Source: JBKJTP01 sp046590195
GTDB taxonomy: Bacteria > Bacteroidota > Ignavibacteria > Palsa-1295
Length of the DNA: 11,117 bases
Assembly (NCBI GenBank): GCA_046590195.1
Contig: JBKJTP010000260.1
Coordinates: 1-11,117 of the forward strand
Reading direction: 5' to 3'
Part shown: piece after piece, positions 1 through 7,220 of the stretch
Layout: each line of letters opens with the position of its first letter
How positions within the stretch are numbered: the stretch's first letter is position 1
The notes under the pieces: model-generated
Told to the model about the DNA's origin: nothing
Databases searched by the model: none
Seen by the model: only the letters and a program-made list of their open reading frames with translations
Made by a program: the position numbers and the translations under genes

Positions 1-3000
1 CGTTCGGGAACGGCATGCTCTTCGCGAGGCGGGTGAACGAGATCGAGATCTTGTCATTCGGCTGGATGTCATCAGGTGTACCCTGATCGCGCTGCGGTGT
101 CTCGTCGCCGATCTCAGCAAGGTTCGAGATACCAGGAGCATTGAGAATGATCTCAGCACCTGCAACACGAATGCGATGTACGGTTGCGAGCGTCTGTCCA
201 TTGACCTTCTGCTCTGGCTTATTCGGGAAATAGAAGCTACCCGTCGATGTGCCGCGTGCGTTCTCGATCTTCAGTGCGTCCGATGGTATTGAACCTTCGC
301 CGTAGGTGAAGTGCCATGCATCGACAGCGAAGCGCCCCGCGATCGGTACGAGCATCGTATCCGGATCGTTGTACGCTGGGAATGTCAATGGTGGCTGTTC
401 TGTGACCGCACTGTAGAACACGGGATTGTTGACCTTCTCAACATCATTCGTGCGGCCGTCGCGGATCAGCTTGAGCGGTGCATCGCAATGCTCGCGGCTG
501 GTGATCGTGATCGGGAGTACGCGTGGACGGAAGACGTTGCCTGCGTCATCACGGATCTCCTTGACAGTGATATCACTCTTCGTCGCGGTGTCAAACTCAA
601 CTTCGCTGAAGTCTACGTAATCACCAAACGTGATGTCGTAGGTATTCTCACCGAGTGAACCCATGAAGGTCGGGCGCGTCAGCGATGCATCGAGATTCTC
701 GAGGCTTGCTGGACGCTGTGCACCCTTCGTGAGTGTACGAGTTGAGAGACGCAAGATATCCTTGTCAAAGCCCTCGCTCGTCACGCTCGATACCTTGTAC
801 GGTGCGATGAGCTTGTTCATGGTGTAATCGACGACGAGCTTGAAGGTCTGATCGATCGTCTGATTCGGCGCGAACGTCTGTTGATCAGATGTAAATCGCT
901 TCCTCCATGTCGAGTCAGCTTCGGAGCCCGGGACGTAGGCCAGCAATCCGGTATACTCACCGAATGGGTTGACAGCACCTGATGCGCCTGGGTTGTTGAG
1001 CTCATCGTAAGTCAGCGCTCTTCCCTGCTTTTCATCCGTGATATCGAAATAATACCAGAGGAATCCGAGATTCGGGAATGCCTGGAAGTTGACTTCCGAC
1101 CAACGAGGCTGCACCTTGACGCTGATCTTGTCATTCGTGTAAAGCGTCTGGAATCGGCCCCGATCGACAACCTCTAAATGGATGCTATCGAGCCCGCCAT
1201 TCGCGAGACAGCTCTGAGTCAGATCGATGGCTAGCGTTAGCGGCGCATTGATGAACGGTGGTTTTGTTGGAAGCGCCGATACAAAGTTGATGTCTCGCAC
1301 GATCGCGGTCGTTAGCGGACCGATGTTGTTAACGCTATCATACTCATCGAATGCAACGAGGTAATAGTAATAGCGAACACCATTTATCAAGCCTTCGCTA
1401 CCGGTGATCGTACCATCCTTGTTGTCGTCACCGACATCGAGGAATGAGTGTGGGATATCGTTCGGGATGTTGCTCGTGCGGCGGTAGCGGAATCCGTTGA
1501 TGCCACCGTTTTGTGCAAAGACTGTATCGGTCTTAAAATCATAAAGCGTCCAGCGTCCGAGGCGAACAGTTGGATTGACGCCCTGCGGCTGGATCGTCGA
1601 ATCGAGATCGCTACGCGTCGAGCGCCACAGCTCGTAACCAAGGAATGGAAGTCCCTCTGCCTGATCGTCGACCGAAGTCTCTGACACGTTATCCCACGTT
1701 ACGAGAACCGCCTTGTCAAGACCCTGCGCCTTGAGGCCCGGAAGCTTTGGTGGCTCCGGTGCATCGAAGTGATTGATCGTCGAGATGAAACTGGTGTCAG
1801 GTGGCACGACGGTCGTATCGATCAAGGTACGGATCGAAGTGCGAGCGAACACATTATGCGCCTGCACCATGAGCTTGATCAAGCTATCAAGGTTTGGCTT
1901 ATCTTGCGATGTGCTTGTACGTGCGATACCGATACCAACCACAGTCTCAGCCGACTTACCTGGCTTGAGTGTGAAAGGTCCTGTCGAGAAGAGCAAGCGT
2001 ACGTCACCTGGACCTGGATCGTTATCACGAGCGCCAGAGGAAACGAAGTCGTAACGAAGATCCTGGGTTGGAGGATCGTTAGCGATCGTCCACTTCTTCA
2101 TCGTTGTCAGGCCGAGCTGAGGACGCGGAAGTCCCTTACTATCAGGAATCGAATTATCTTGAACCTCACCATTCTCGCCGACGGCAGGGCTCTCGAGGAA
2201 TGCAAATCCGATCATACCATAGCTCTGTCCCTTCTCCTTGTCGGAGTATTGATAAGCCATGTTCAGATTCTCGAGCTTACCGCCAAAGCGTGCACCGCCC
2301 GGATCGGCCTCGTTGAGCGCCTGCTGTGCCCATCCTGCATGCTCTTCCGTCATGGTCTCTGACGAGACATATGCATTGCGATCGTTCTGTGCAGGTGTCG
2401 GGCCTTCAGCTCCGAGATCTGGATCGAACGCCGGTGCAATGTAACAATCCAGTAGATCTTCATTGCCAGCATTGGTGATGCGGTGACGAAGGAAGATCAT
2501 GTCTCGATAACGGCCAAAGCTCCAAGAGTAGATGACCTCCTGAATGTTCAGGAAGAATGGATATCCACGGCTAGGCTTGAACTCTGGGTTCTGTTCGGTA
2601 TTATAATCAGAGTAGATATTGACGATATCTTCCTGAGAAAGGATAGCTGGCTTTGCCGTTCTGTCATCCTTGGAAAGATCGTTAATGTTTCTCTTAGTGA
2701 CATCCGAGATGTAATCGCCGAAGTAGTAATTCTGGCGGATCGTGCGGATCTGATCTCCGGAATCTAGGATCGGAGCTTCCCAGATCGGCCAATTGTAAGC
2801 TGGTGGCGGGACTGCTGCATCCGCGCCGCCGATATACTTTCCGGTCGTCTTATCGTAACGAGGGCTTACGTAGCTGATGTACTTGGAATCAGGTGTTGAC
2901 CCATCATTCACCTCTTTGCCGTCCGGGAAGTATTCACCTTCGGTGAACCAACCAGCGCCGGAGTTCGGGTTGTAACCGATCTCAGCGAGCTTTTGGCGAC

Positions 3001-3313
3001 GGCCACTAATGACCTTCTTTGTAGCGAACCACACGCCCGAGCCGAAGATGTATACATCGTTCGACGAGCGAGGCCAGAACAAACCGGCACCGGATTCACC
3101 ATTAAAGAGTACACCACGGTTCGTAAAGAAGAACCGCATGTTGCTATACGTATTCTGTTGGCGCAGGAAGCGCTGAGGTGCGAGCTGCTGCCCCTTCCCT
3201 CCTTTAGGCACGGGCCGCGCCTCAAGACTCGAGATGTTCGAGCCTAGGACCAGCGCCAGTACTGTGAGGATGAAGGCTGCACGCAGGCGGCCACGAGTAG
3301 TTTGAACGGTCAT
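1..3313 (-). CDS. Large secreted protein with fibronectin-III-like region, 3' end outside window
   Basis: One frame stays open from the ATG at 3313-3311 to the window edge, giving 1104 codons without a stop; I read every codon. The N terminus is a signal peptide: basic RGRLR at residues 7-11, a hydrophobic core near 12-24, and likely cleavage after LEA (residue 32). Aromatic-rich stretches follow (GLFWP 77-81, YIFGSGVWFA 88-97), then a beta-rich segment at 278-301 (RITNAGNEDLLDCY and FDPDLG). Residues about 525-665 look like an enlarged fibronectin type III domain, with LVTWDN (W540), GYELWRS (W563) and YYYYLVAFD (648-656). An EF-hand-like loop is inserted at 629-640. I recognise no catalytic motif. 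The protein is probably exported and surface-attached; a type IX sorting domain may lie in the missing C terminus, which is inference. It follows the TonB receptor by 165 bases and is probably cotranscribed with it. No Shine-Dalgarno sequence is visible at the start. Confidence 0.88.
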   Translation of the reverse strand, partial: MTVQTTRGRLRAAFILTVLALVLGSNISSLEARPVPKGGKGQQLAPQRFLRQQNTYSNMRFFFTNRGVLFNGESGAGLFWPRSSNDVYIFGSGVWFATKKVISGRRQKLAEIGYNPNSGAGWFTEGEYFPDGKEVNDGSTPDSKYISYVSPRYDKTTGKYIGGADAAVPPPAYNWPIWEAPILDSGDQIRTIRQNYYFGDYISDVTKRNINDLSKDDRTAKPAILSQEDIVNIYSDYNTEQNPEFKPSRGYPFFLNIQEVIYSWSFGRYRDMIFLRHRITNAGNEDLLDCYIAPAFDPDLGAEGPTPAQNDRNAYVSSETMTEEHAGWAQQALNEADPGGARFGGKLENLNMAYQYSDKEKGQSYGMIGFAFLESPAVGENGEVQDNSIPDSKGLPRPQLGLTTMKKWTIANDPPTQDLRYDFVSSGARDNDPGPGDVRLLFSTGPFTLKPGKSAETVVGIGIARTSTSQDKPNLDSLIKLMVQAHNVFARTSIRTLIDTTVVPPDTSFISTINHFDAPEPPKLPGLKAQGLDKAVLVTWDNVSETSVDDQAEGLPFLGYELWRSTRSDLDSTIQPQGVNPTVRLGRWTLYDFKTDTVFAQNGGINGFRYRRTSNIPNDIPHSFLDVGDDNKDGTITGSEGLINGVRYYYYLVAFDEYDSVNNIGPLTTAIVRDINFVSALPTKPPFINAPLTLAIDLTQSCLANGGLDSIHLEVVDRGRFQTLYTNDKISVKVQPRWSEVNFQAFPNLGFLWYYFDITDEKQGRALTYDELNNPGASGAVNPFGEYTGLLAYVPGSEADSTWRKRFTSDQQTFAPNQTIDQTFKLVVDYTMNKLIAPYKVSSVTSEGFDKDILRLSTRTLTKGAQRPASLENLDASLTRPTFMGSLGENTYDITFGDYVDFSEVEFDTATKSDITVKEIRDDAGNVFRPRVLPITITSREHCDAPLKLIRDGRTNDVEKVNNPVFYSAVTEQPPLTFPAYNDPDTMLVPIAGRFAVDAWHFTYGEGSIPSDALKIENARGTSTGSFYFPNKPEQKVNGQTLATVHRIRVAGAEIILNAPGISNLAEIGDETPQRDQGTPDDIQPNDKISISFTRLAKSMPFPN
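1394..1429 (-). other. EF-hand/dockerin-like calcium loop inside the secreted protein
   Basis: Residues 629-640 read DDNKDGTITGSE. This matches the 12-position EF-hand loop: acidic or amide residues at positions 1, 3 and 5, Gly at 6, Ile at 8, Thr at 9 and Glu at 12. It sits inside the fibronectin-like region, just before the YYYYLVAFD strand. Calcium binding is an inference from the motif; no flanking EF-hand helices are evident, so it is more like the isolated loops of extracellular proteins. Confidence 0.6.
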
Positions 3314-3400
3314 ACTGTAAGTTATCTCAGAAATCCGTTGATTGCTGCCTCTGTGCTTTTGGCGACAGGCGGACAGCGATAACACTTTTTTGTAGTCGAG

Positions 3401-3465
3401 GCTCTGTCAGATGGTCGACAGAGCGGAGTGTCAGGTGCCGCATTCGTCAAGAGAAACTGCGGCAC
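3401..3465 (-). other. Two perfect intercistronic hairpins between receptor and secreted-protein genes
   Basis: The 165-base gap between the receptor stop and the next ATG holds two perfect stem-loops. The first is GTGCCGCA at 3435-3442 paired with TGCGGCAC at 3458-3465 (8 bp, 15-base loop), starting 13 bases past the stop codon. The second is GCTCTGTC at 3401-3408 paired with GACAGAGC at 3417-3424 (8 bp, 8-base loop). Neither is followed by a T-run on the minus strand; the only homopolymer nearby reads as A's in the transcript. They therefore do not look like intrinsic terminators. They may be RNA stability or processing elements that set the ratio of the two proteins, which is inference. 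Confidence 0.5.
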
Positions 3466-3478
3466 ATCACACTTCACA

Positions 3479-4438
3479 TTAGAATCTGAACGATACATTG
3501 AAGAACACGCGGCGTGGAGCCTGGTACGATGTGCGGCGGCTCAGACGGTCAGAACGCAATCGGTCGTAGGCAAGCTGCTGCTCGCGAGCATCGACCTTGT
3601 TATCGCGGTTGTTATCCCAGCGTGCATTGTAGAGCGGACGACCAAGCTGATCGTATTGATTCGTGTTTGTTGGATTAAGCTCATAATCTTGAGGTGCAAC
3701 ATAACGTCCGTCACCGCCATCGTCATCGCCCTGTCCAGTAGCTGTATACACGTAGATAGGCTCAGTGCGGTTGAAGAGGTTGGTTACTTCGAGTTCGAGA
3801 TCGAGGAACATGTCGCTCATCGACTCACCGAAAAGATCTGCAAATGGGATCGAGCGACTCAAGGTCGCATCCGACTGAATATAATCAGGATGACGATCAG
3901 CATTGAACTCTCCGACCTGGCGTCCGCGGGTATCAGTTCTCGTATAAGGTATGCCAGACTCGTAGACAGATGTCACGTTTGCCGAGAAGTTCTGAAGCAG
4001 ATCCACTCCGAAGATCATTGGACCTTCCCCCGGCTTGAAGCCTGTGTTGAGGATCAACTGGAGCACGTGAGGCTTGTCCGATACTGTTGCGAATGGTGTC
4101 AGAGGAAGCGCAGCTACTTCACCAGTTGGATCGTTGCTGATGAGACGAGAGTAATTCTCGAGTGCCGACGACGAGGTTGCACGTGATGAGGCATACGTGT
4201 AGTTCACACGAGCGCCCCAGTTATCTGACATGCGCTTCTCGGCAGTGAACTGCAAAGCGCGATAGTTACCATACTGGTCATCCGAGTAGACCGTATAACC
4301 GACAGGCAGGAACTCCGAAGAGATCTGCTGCAGACCAGCTTGGTTGCGGAAGTCCTTATAGACACCACGCACTTCGAATGCAAACACGTCAGTCAGCTGC
4401 GTATTGAATCCGACCACGATCTCCTTCGCACGCTCGGC
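3479..4438 (-). CDS. TonB-dependent receptor, C-terminal barrel part after the in-frame stop
   Basis: This is the continuation, in the same frame, of the receptor after the TAG at 4441-4439. It has 319 codons and ends in TAA at 3481-3479. The sequence is outer-membrane beta-barrel: AERAKEIVVGF just after the stop is the usual start of a barrel repeat in this family, LDLELEVTNLFNR is the typical late-barrel segment, and the last residues FFNVSFRF end in Phe as outer-membrane beta-signals do. An EF-hand-like loop lies at 3616-3581. The first possible internal start is GTG at 4417-4415, preceded by AAGGAG only three bases away, too close for a good ribosome site. A barrel fragment without signal peptide or plug could not be exported, so independent translation is unlikely to give a useful protein. 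No further stop or frameshift appears. Confidence 0.85.
   Translation of the reverse strand, partial: AERAKEIVVGFNTQLTDVFAFEVRGVYKDFRNQAGLQQISSEFLPVGYTVYSDDQYGNYRALQFTAEKRMSDNWGARVNYTYASSRATSSSALENYSRLISNDPTGEVAALPLTPFATVSDKPHVLQLILNTGFKPGEGPMIFGVDLLQNFSANVTSVYESGIPYTRTDTRGRQVGEFNADRHPDYIQSDATLSRSIPFADLFGESMSDMFLDLELEVTNLFNRTEPIYVYTATGQGDDDGGDGRYVAPQDYELNPTNTNQYDQLGRPLYNARWDNNRDNKVDAREQQLAYDRLRSDRLSRRTSYQAPRRVFFNVSFRF
3581..3616 (-). other. EF-hand-like calcium loop in receptor C terminus
   Basis: The residues DNNRDNKVDARE fit the EF-hand loop: Asp 1, Asn 3, Asp 5, Asn 6 in place of the usual Gly, Val 8, Asp 9 and Glu 12. They lie about 33 residues before the receptor C terminus, in the last variable segment of the barrel, just after LYNARW. 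Calcium binding is inferred only. The neighbouring secreted protein carries a similar loop. Confidence 0.5.
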
Positions 4439-6490
4439 CTAAAGACCGCCGTTACCGATGATCTGATTGCCGCGCGTCAGCACCTTGCTCAGATCGCCGC
4501 CGAGATTCGTCAGCACATCGTTAAGCAATGGTGACTTGAAGTACCAATTGTAGTTGAAGTTGAATGTTGTCTGCTCAGTTACAGCATACGTGATACCCAA
4601 GCGTGGGCTCAACTGTGTCTGTGTTGGAGAATCTTGTAAGCCTGATGCAAGTGGATTTTCAAGATCGACGATCTCACGAGCACCTGGGTTAAAAATGTCG
4701 AAGCGCAAACTTGGATTGAACGTGATGTCCGAATACTCCATCTTGTCCGTCACATAGACACCGCCCATGAATGGAGACACTGCGAAGCTATCCTTGAACG
4801 GATTCGCATCCCATGGGAGATCGTTGCTATTGCGCGTGATCTCGAACAAACGGCTATCGAAGCCAAAAGTCAGGAAGTGTGCACCTAACTGCTGGCGGTA
4901 GTTGCCATCGAACTGGATCTGGTCGCGAGTGTCGGAAGAGAACCCGCTAATATTGCCAGCGACGACGTACTGATTAATAAGTCCGTATGGATTTGCGGTT
5001 GAACCCAGGATCGCGTTACCTTCGATCTTGCCGGTGATCGGATTAATGCCCGCACCTGACAGATTCTTTGGATTTGCTGGATCGGCTGGATCAGGGATCT
5101 GACGGCTGACAGGCGTATAGATATCGATGATACCATCTGATTCTTCGATCAGACTTCTGCTCGACTCATCGTAGCTGTACTTATCCGTCGGTGCATATAT
5201 CTTGTACGCGTTGAACATGCCATAGTTTTCACCAGGGACGATGCGGCCGAAATCACGCTCAAGAGTTTGGTACGATCCGTTGAGCTGAAGGTTTGCTTCC
5301 CCGATCGGGCCTGTGACTTGCAACGAAAAGATGCTCTGCTCTTCATTACGAGCCGGGATGAGATCCGGATCCATTGTCACACTAGTGATACCACCGAAGC
5401 GACGGCTTTCGTGACCATAGATGACACCACCCTGGAGTCGGAACCCTTCAAGATTATAGGTAAGGTTACCGCTCAGGCTGCGCGAGTAGAATTCGGTGTT
5501 CGGGACCTGTCCGAGGTTATTGCCGGCGGGATCGATCACGCCAAGACCAGAATTATTGAATCTTGGCTCTGTGAGGTAATTATAGAAATCGCGCTGCCAG
5601 CCCTTAACCGTACCGAAGAAGCCGAGCTCATCGATGATCGGACCGCCAAATGCGATCTCGGCCATCTGGTTGCCTTCTGGCATTTGCTTGAAACCGTTGC
5701 TGCTGCTGCCGAAGAGTGATGGGACTTCTGTGCGATAGTGAGCATTGAACGACCACTTGTCACCGCCTGTACGAGTGCTGGTGCTGATACCGCCACCGAG
5801 GTTATTGCCCGACGATGCATCAGAACCTGACGTCTTGATATCGAGCTCGCTTACAGCGAACTTCGAAAGCGAATTCTGAATAGCGCTCGAGCGGCCGTCT
5901 ACGACGTCCTGCGTTTCTACGCCATTGATCTTGACAGAGTTCTGGTATGAACGGCCACCGTTGATCGAGAGACCACCGTTAGCGTTATCGTTCATGACAC
6001 CCGGCGTGAGCTTGATGATCTCATCAAGGCGCTGACGACCTGGCGTGTTCTGGACTTCTGTTGCGGAGAACTTACGCCCCTGCTCCGTATTCGACTTCTC
6101 GACCATGAGACGGCGCGCTTCGACGACGATCACCGAGTCGCCTTCACGAGCGAGTTTCGCAACGAGATTGGTCGTCACGTCCGACTGGACTTTGACATTG
6201 GTGAACTTCCGCTCGCCATAACCGACGTACTTAGCGATAACCGTATAGGTCTCGCCTGGAGCGACGTTGATGATCGTAGCTACACCCTTTTCGTTCGAGT
6301 ACGCACCCTTTTTAGGGCTGACGATCGAGACGCTCGCGCGTACGAGTGGTTCGCCAGACTTTGCATCGGTTACTGTAACGCTGATCTTGCCTGACTGCGC
6401 CATGACCGATGTGGACATGAGCAGCGCGATCATCGCTGTCAAAAAGCTTCCCGTTAATAGACGGGTGCGCCTTCCGATCTTGCTATTCAT
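4439..6490 (-). CDS. TonB-dependent outer-membrane receptor, N-terminal part up to in-frame amber
   Basis: Receptors of this type use TonB/ExbBD energy to import a ligand across the outer membrane. I place the start at ATG 6490, since MNSKIGRRTRLLTGSF begins a clean signal peptide cleaved after VMA (residue 31); the frame could open 14 codons earlier at GTG 6532, but those residues do not fit a signal peptide. Domains in order: carboxypeptidase-regulatory-like beta-sandwich (about 35-113), TonB-box-like DSVIVVEA (118-125), plug (about 131-236, with LDEIIKLTPGV and INGGRSYQNSV), then the first barrel strands. Translation meets TAG after IIGNGGL, at codon 684 of 1003. The family normally reads GNxxLKxExxxxxExGF here, so the stop most likely replaces Lys. 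With the downstream 319 codons the protein has the usual length of about 1000 residues. Substrate is unknown. The secreted-protein gene follows and is likely its partner. Confidence 0.87.
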   Translation of the reverse strand: MNSKIGRRTRLLTGSFLTAMIALLMSTSVMAQSGKISVTVTDAKSGEPLVRASVSIVSPKKGAYSNEKGVATIINVAPGETYTVIAKYVGYGERKFTNVKVQSDVTTNLVAKLAREGDSVIVVEARRLMVEKSNTEQGRKFSATEVQNTPGRQRLDEIIKLTPGVMNDNANGGLSINGGRSYQNSVKINGVETQDVVDGRSSAIQNSLSKFAVSELDIKTSGSDASSGNNLGGGISTSTRTGGDKWSFNAHYRTEVPSLFGSSSNGFKQMPEGNQMAEIAFGGPIIDELGFFGTVKGWQRDFYNYLTEPRFNNSGLGVIDPAGNNLGQVPNTEFYSRSLSGNLTYNLEGFRLQGGVIYGHESRRFGGITSVTMDPDLIPARNEEQSIFSLQVTGPIGEANLQLNGSYQTLERDFGRIVPGENYGMFNAYKIYAPTDKYSYDESSRSLIEESDGIIDIYTPVSRQIPDPADPANPKNLSGAGINPITGKIEGNAILGSTANPYGLINQYVVAGNISGFSSDTRDQIQFDGNYRQQLGAHFLTFGFDSRLFEITRNSNDLPWDANPFKDSFAVSPFMGGVYVTDKMEYSDITFNPSLRFDIFNPGAREIVDLENPLASGLQDSPTQTQLSPRLGITYAVTEQTTFNFNYNWYFKSPLLNDVLTNLGGDLSKVLTRGNQIIGNGGL

Positions 6491-7183
6491 TGTTTCGCTT
6501 GTTTGCAAATGAGAATTCGAATCGAAGAACACTTAGTCGATAGATGACCGGAATCCATCTGGGGGACCTGATTCTGGCGAATCAGGGTCGCATGACGTGC
6601 CGATCAGACTGTCCGAAGAGCAGAATTGGACCTGCTTTTTGGCCTCTTTCCCGCTGGTTCATACCATCCGGTTGGAGCGCCTAGGAGTTCGGCTCTTGTG
6701 ATAGAGCGTTTCCCTATTGTTACCTGAACACGATACCGCGTTGCAAGTCGCAGAATACTACCTTTAATAAGAACAAAATATCAGGTTTTGCGGGGTCAGA
6801 AGCGAGACATCTAACAGCTGAGCTCGATTGCGTGCCTCGGATAAGAAGCATCGTAACAAGCCTCGGTGAAGAGACTCAAACTCCCACAAACACGAATACC
6901 CACCCGTTATCTGGGCAGGCGTATCATGAACCTAAGATCGTTTTGGAAATAATAACTTAGAATACAACAACTCAATGACGACGAAGGGCTACTACTGAAG
7001 GCTCGGACCCGCCCGGTGGTCCTGTTCACTACGATCGACTGAAGTTCACTAGAGGTGAATCAGGCCCTCGAAGTGATAAGGTTGAGAACGAAACCGCTTA
7101 TGCGAACCGACGGTCTAAAGCGTGGGACAAAGACCTGGGTTCAGCTTGCCGGCGACACAACACAAAGGCCGCAATAATAAGCA
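6491..7183. other. Gene-free stretch upstream of the TonB receptor
   Basis: About 690 bases lie between the terminator of the Asp-box protein gene and the receptor start. I see no open frame of convincing length and no recognisable RNA gene or cobalamin riboswitch core. It does contain small inverted repeats: CCTGATTC/GAATCAGG (6567-6574 and 6579-6586), GCTCT/AGAGC (6692-6707), GGACC/GGTCC (7005-7022) and TTCAC/GTGAA (7045-7059). GTTCACTA also occurs twice as a direct repeat, at 7024 and 7044. The receptor promoter should be here. The best sigma-70-like match I found on the minus strand is TTGAGT (6975-6970) with TATTAT (6954-6949), but the spacer is only 15 bases, so I do not rely on it. Confidence 0.5.
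6567..6586 (-). other. Leader hairpin upstream of receptor start
   Basis: CCTGATTC and GAATCAGG form a perfect 8-bp stem with a 4-base loop, about 77 bases before the receptor ATG. On the transcript it is followed by TCCCCC and not a T-run, so it is not an intrinsic terminator. It could be part of a regulatory leader or an operator for a dimeric repressor. Both readings are inferences. Confidence 0.35.
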
Positions 7184-7210
7184 GCCCCGAATACTTTTGG
7201 TATTCGGGGC
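7184..7210 (-). terminator. Intrinsic terminator of the Asp-box secreted protein gene
   Basis: GCCCCGAATAC (7184-7194) and GTATTCGGGGC (7200-7210) form a perfect 11-bp stem with a 5-base loop. On the minus strand it starts 10 bases after the TAA of the gene and is followed by TGCTTATTATT, a broken T-rich tail. The tail is imperfect, but stem strength and position support rho-independent termination. Confidence 0.8.
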
Positions 7211-7220
7211 CACATAACAC

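Noticed and set aside
311..658. 115-codon plus-strand frame near the left edge
   Set aside because: It is antisense to the continuous minus-strand coding frame that I followed to the window edge; no independent support.
1769..2362. 197-codon open frame on the plus strand opposite the large secreted protein
   Set aside because: It lies entirely inside the open minus-strand frame with signal peptide and fibronectin-like features, and the plus-strand product shows no domain.
3428..4186. 252-codon open frame on the plus strand opposite the receptor
   Set aside because: It is a shadow of the receptor C-terminal frame; the product is low in recognisable domains, and the minus-strand frame has clear family motifs.
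4415..4438. AAGGAG followed by GTG after the amber codon as a restart site for a separate barrel protein
   Set aside because: The gap between AAGGAG and GTG is only three bases, and a barrel fragment without signal peptide or plug could not reach the outer membrane. The sequence reads as coding continuation of the receptor.
6491..6532. GTG at 6532 as the receptor start
   Set aside because: The 14 extra residues are polar and precede a complete signal peptide starting at ATG 6490.
6541..6780. Cobalamin or other riboswitch ahead of the TonB receptor
   Set aside because: Receptor leaders often carry one, so I looked for the B12-box and core elements on the minus strand. None is recognisable.
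6949..6975. TTGAGT/TATTAT as receptor promoter
   Set aside because: The 15-base spacer is short, the match at the -35 is partial, and it would leave a leader of about 460 bases; not enough to call it as a feature.
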